From Cyclotella cryptica (taxonomy: Eukaryota > Bacillariophyta > Thalassiosirophyceae > Thalassiosirales > Thalassiosiraceae): a DNA stretch of 64,000 nt. Of this stretch, positions 61,601-64,000 are shown in pieces. A program made the position numbers and the translations under genes. Under the pieces are notes generated by a model. It had not been told where the DNA came from, made no database searches, and saw only the letters and a program-made list of their open reading frames with translations. Location: NCBI GenBank assembly GCA_013187285.1, contig JABMIG010000329.1, positions 54,273-118,272 of the forward strand, in the 5' to 3' direction. Position 1 is the stretch's first letter; each line of letters begins with the position of its first letter.

Positions 61601-61756
61601 GTGGGGGGGGGGGGGGGGGGGGGGGGGGGGGAAGAAAAAAAATAATTTGGGTGGTGGTGGGGGGGGGGAAAAGAAAGAGAGGAAGAAAAGTGTGGGGGGG
61701 GGGGGGGTGGGGGGGGGGGGGGGGGGGGGGGGAGAAAAAAAAGGGGGGGGGGGGGT
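61601..61756. repeat. Poly-G and G/A low-complexity tract
   Basis: Several runs of 10-30 G are separated by short A-rich words. The tract could form G-quadruplexes, but such runs are also a known sequencing and assembly artefact, so the exact sequence should not be trusted. Confidence 0.9.
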
Positions 61757-61925
61757 TGTTGTTGTGTTTTGTATTGAGATTTTTTTTGGTTTTTGAATAT
61801 TTATTATTATCTACGTGCATCAAATAACTTGTAATGTCTCTATTAATGATATTACTCTATCCATGAATTAAATTATAATTAATTCATAATGATCTAACTT
61901 TTTGAAATTAATACAAAATTAATTT

Positions 61926-63223
61926 CTATTCGTCACTTTCATGATCTGAGTCTTCCAAATCTCCGGGGACCAGATAATACTGTCCAATGCGATCATAACC
62001 TTCGAGATTAACATATCGCTCGTATTCAGGATCAAACACAGTTTTGATCTGGTTCGAACCGACAATCTCTGTACGAAAGTTGTGCACTAACATGATTGAC
62101 TCGAGGACTAGCTTCCTTTTATACAATCTGTTGGCAACCGCTTTTGCAACGAGGGAATGAACCTTGCATACCTCGCATACCCCACTCGCTCGCCTGCCTA
62201 AGGGAGGTATACACATTACTCACACGAACAAGGTAATCACGAGCAGCAGGATGAAGTCGTCTCGCTGAACGTTCGCTGAGGGGGCCAACCAACGTATCGT
62301 ATGCATCTCCGCTCCGTGGAAACCCTTTGTCAACGCATATCTTGTAATCACCGATCCTTCTCTTAATAAAAGGAAAGAACCGTTGAGTGAGTGTTCCATC
62401 GCCCCAACTGCCAGGAAAGTTTATTGCGGCAAAGAAGATCTTTCCATCAGGTCCATATGCGAACACTTTATTCACCATCGTGTCACAATCGTAGCCACAA
62501 TAAAATGCATTCTGAGTTAAGTGTTCACTGGTGCATTCGGATGTGAAGGAAACACCGTCCATGAACCCGATAACATCGACAATCAACGGTTCTCTCCGAT
62601 TTACCATCATGGCGAATTGTTGCATTTTTCGGGAGAAGGAAATTTAACTCTTGCTGATGGGTGATCACGCAAACACCTAACCGTAAGTCTCAGCATATTG
62701 CAAAGAATACGAGAACATACAGAGGGTGTGATTCGAAAATCAAACATAAATGCTTGTAGGGCATTGTACTGCCCAAATAAAAAAGCATTAGCCCTAGATG
62801 TGCGTGAGATGGTAAAGACCATCTTCGACCTTTACATGGTGGCAAATCGGGATGTCCGGGAGGTTTCAGAAGGTCATGAAGTTGGATGAAGGCTTCTTGG
62901 GTCAATCCTGTCAACAAAAGGAATGACGACGCATCACCACGATACATCAGATGATTCCACGGAGCCAAATTTGGAGGTAGGATTGATTGCCTCAAGAGGA
63001 ACTTGCGCTCACGAATGCTGTTGCTATAACAGGCAAGGCACAACAGGAACAAGAAAGCAATGAACTGCTTCCTCTGCTTCTTTGTAAGAGAGGTTTGCGG
63101 TGAGAGAATCATGCTGAGCAGCAATGAGACTATTGCGATAGATTGCGGTCGAGATCTTATCAAATGCAATTGAATATGAGCGCTGATGGGGGAAATGCTG
63201 AGCACGCCGAAAATCGGTACCAC
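61926..63223 (-). pseudogene. PIF/Harbinger DDE transposase (DDE_Tnp_4 type)
   Basis: Read on the minus strand, the N-terminal part (63223 down to about 62700) has KKQRKQFIAFLFLLCLACYS and FLLLTGLTQEAFIQLHDLL. A middle part has the helix segment ITPSVCSRILCNML. The catalytic core lies near 62625-62130, with the three acidic positions in GFMDGVS, CVDKGFPRSGDA and QASEWGMRG and the family-typical NAFYCGYDCDTMVNKVFAYG. The end (62216-61926) has MLVHNFRTEIVGSNQIKTVF and an acidic tail. All three catalytic residues are present. The frame shifts near 62700-62820 and again near 62130-62160, where A-runs seem to have lost bases. The enzyme would cut and paste the element at 3-bp targets. Confidence 0.85.
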
Positions 63224-63408
63224 ATTTCGCTGAATTAGCAGTAAATTTCGCTAAAACGATGATCTGGAACTGTTTAGAACTAGATCATTTACGACACAAA
63301 AGTTAAGACAGCCCTTCTAAACTCCTTCCAAATCGCTTCTAAATATGACATTTAGAACTGGTTATTTGAACGTTTGAACACCTAGACGAATTACGGCAGC
63401 CACCCAAT

Positions 63409-63681
63409 ATGGTACAGCAAGACAGGCAACTCGCTCAAAACATCTTCTTTTTAGCGAAAAAATCTCGGCGAGAGTCGTCACTTCAGTCGCGACGAACGTA
63501 TTTGGGTCGTCAGTTTTCGTCGGTTGGGTCGTCCGAGTCGTCAGCGTCTGAGAGGGCAAAACTCCATGTGGGTGTGTGTAGTACTATGTACTTTATCGTA
63601 AGTATAGTCACAAAAAAAGTGCAACGAAAGTATCAGGAAGATCCGGCAAATGTGGAACGAAGGAAGTATATTTTGAAATAA
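63409..63681 (+). other. Unidentified open frame beside the Harbinger element
   Basis: A 90-codon frame ends KKVQRKYQEDPANVERRKYILK (from about 63612). The charged end resembles short motifs seen in repeat-associated diatom proteins, but I cannot assign a family. The N-terminal half is not protein-like, so only the last 25 codons may be of coding origin. Confidence 0.2.
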
Positions 63682-63778
63682 CCCTATCATGGAAAATAAT
63701 TTGGCGAGAAGATGTCGATGCAAGCAATCTCACAAAATCAAATTTGAATATATTGTATGTATATGTTAGTAGCCGTTT

Positions 63779-64000
63779 GTAGACCCCCCCCCCGTCTATA
63801 GACCCCACCTCACAGTCTATAGACCCCCCCTGTAGTCTATAGACTCCACGAAATTCGGCGAAAAACCGTTTGTAGACCCCCCCCTGTCGATAGACTGTTA
63901 GGGGGTCTATAGACTATCACATGATAGTCTATAGACCCCCATGACAGTCTATAGCCTCGTCAAAAATGGTGGTGTGAGTCTATAGACTGTCACGAACAGT
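63779..64000. repeat. GTCTATAGAC palindrome cluster, runs off right edge
   Basis: The 10-bp palindrome GTCTATAGAC or a close variant occurs about ten times in 220 bp, mostly followed by a run of C (or preceded by G on the other side). Spacing is irregular at 14-35 bp and both orientations of the flanking C-run occur. No coding frame spans it. Confidence 0.9.

Larger units (their letters stand above)
54708..63405. mobile_element. PIF/Harbinger DNA transposon, split by an LTR element
   Basis: Terminal inverted repeats of 47 bp with one mismatch (54708-54754 and 63359-63405, starting GGGTGGCTGCCGTAATTCGT) are flanked by AAT on both sides, a 3-bp target duplication as expected for Harbinger. Without the 5.9-kb insertion at 55642-61520 the element would be about 2.8 kb. 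It holds the two genes typical of the superfamily in convergent order: a Myb/SANT-like protein on the left (plus) and a DDE transposase on the right (minus). A poly-G tract lies between them. Both genes carry frame defects, so it is probably inactive. Confidence 0.9.

Noticed and set aside
61518-61827. Frames rich in Gly or Pro in the poly-G tract
   Set aside because: They arise from G-runs on either strand and contain no domain.
62045-62070. GGTTCGAACC word resembling a tRNA B-box
   Set aside because: It lies within transposase coding sequence, and no tRNA cloverleaf can be drawn around it.
62698-62889. Plus-strand frame opposite the Harbinger transposase
   Set aside because: It is antisense to transposase sequence and lacks any motif.

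Overview
The window is nuclear DNA of a eukaryote, most likely a diatom or related stramenopile microalga. This is an inference from three things: short GT-AG introns of about 60-110 nt, a very long FG-nucleoporin gene with almost no introns, and a retroelement-derived protein of a type I know mainly from diatom genomes. No prokaryotic operons, CRISPR arrays, rRNA or convincing tRNA genes were seen. The region is dominated by repeats, and four genes or gene-like loci sit between mobile elements.

Layout. 1-8.9 kb: a hAT-type (DUF659) transposase gene on the minus strand that runs off the left edge. Its 5' part holds a 182-bp exon-like tandem repeat, and a 6.07-kb LTR element without a pol gene (2540-8611, 5-bp target duplication GGTCA) has landed in it. 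8.9-11.1 kb: AT-rich, GTCATC-rich spacer with a small inverted-repeat element. 11.1-12.5 kb: a broken retroelement 3' end. 13.3-16.2 kb: a 977-codon intronless gene on the plus strand, disordered, with a C-terminal CaaX box. 17.6-21.0 kb: decayed coiled-coil and acidic gene fragments, carrying a MITE in an intron and a (GA)n tract in an exon. 21.5-32.4 kb: a giant Nup214/Nup159-like nucleoporin gene on the minus strand. 34.1-50.9 kb: about 14 copies of a 1.1-1.3 kb higher-order tandem repeat, ending at a 610-bp assembly gap (50891-51500). 51.5-53.8 kb: a repeat-containing disordered protein gene on the minus strand, cut by the gap. 54.0-54.5 kb: a 471-bp inverted-repeat element. 54.7-63.4 kb: a PIF/Harbinger DNA transposon with 47-bp TIRs and 3-bp target duplication, split by a second copy of the LTR element (55642-61520, opposite orientation). 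63.8-64.0 kb: a cluster of GTCTATAGAC palindromes.

How the parts relate. The cellular genes with the best support are the nucleoporin, the CaaX protein and the 51.5-53.8 kb protein. The nucleoporin joins a beta-propeller, FG segments, three copies of an EF-hand-like plus RanBP2 zinc-finger block, seven copies of an 85-residue FPPMSA block, a coiled coil and four C-terminal helical repeats. All three proteins are low in complexity and the last two named have grown by in-frame tandem duplication. The mobile fraction is layered: LTR element into hAT gene, LTR element into Harbinger, MITE into an intron. The two LTR elements share a 5.16-kb interior of nearly equal length but have different LTR bodies, and both LTR types are tiled with perfect short hairpins.
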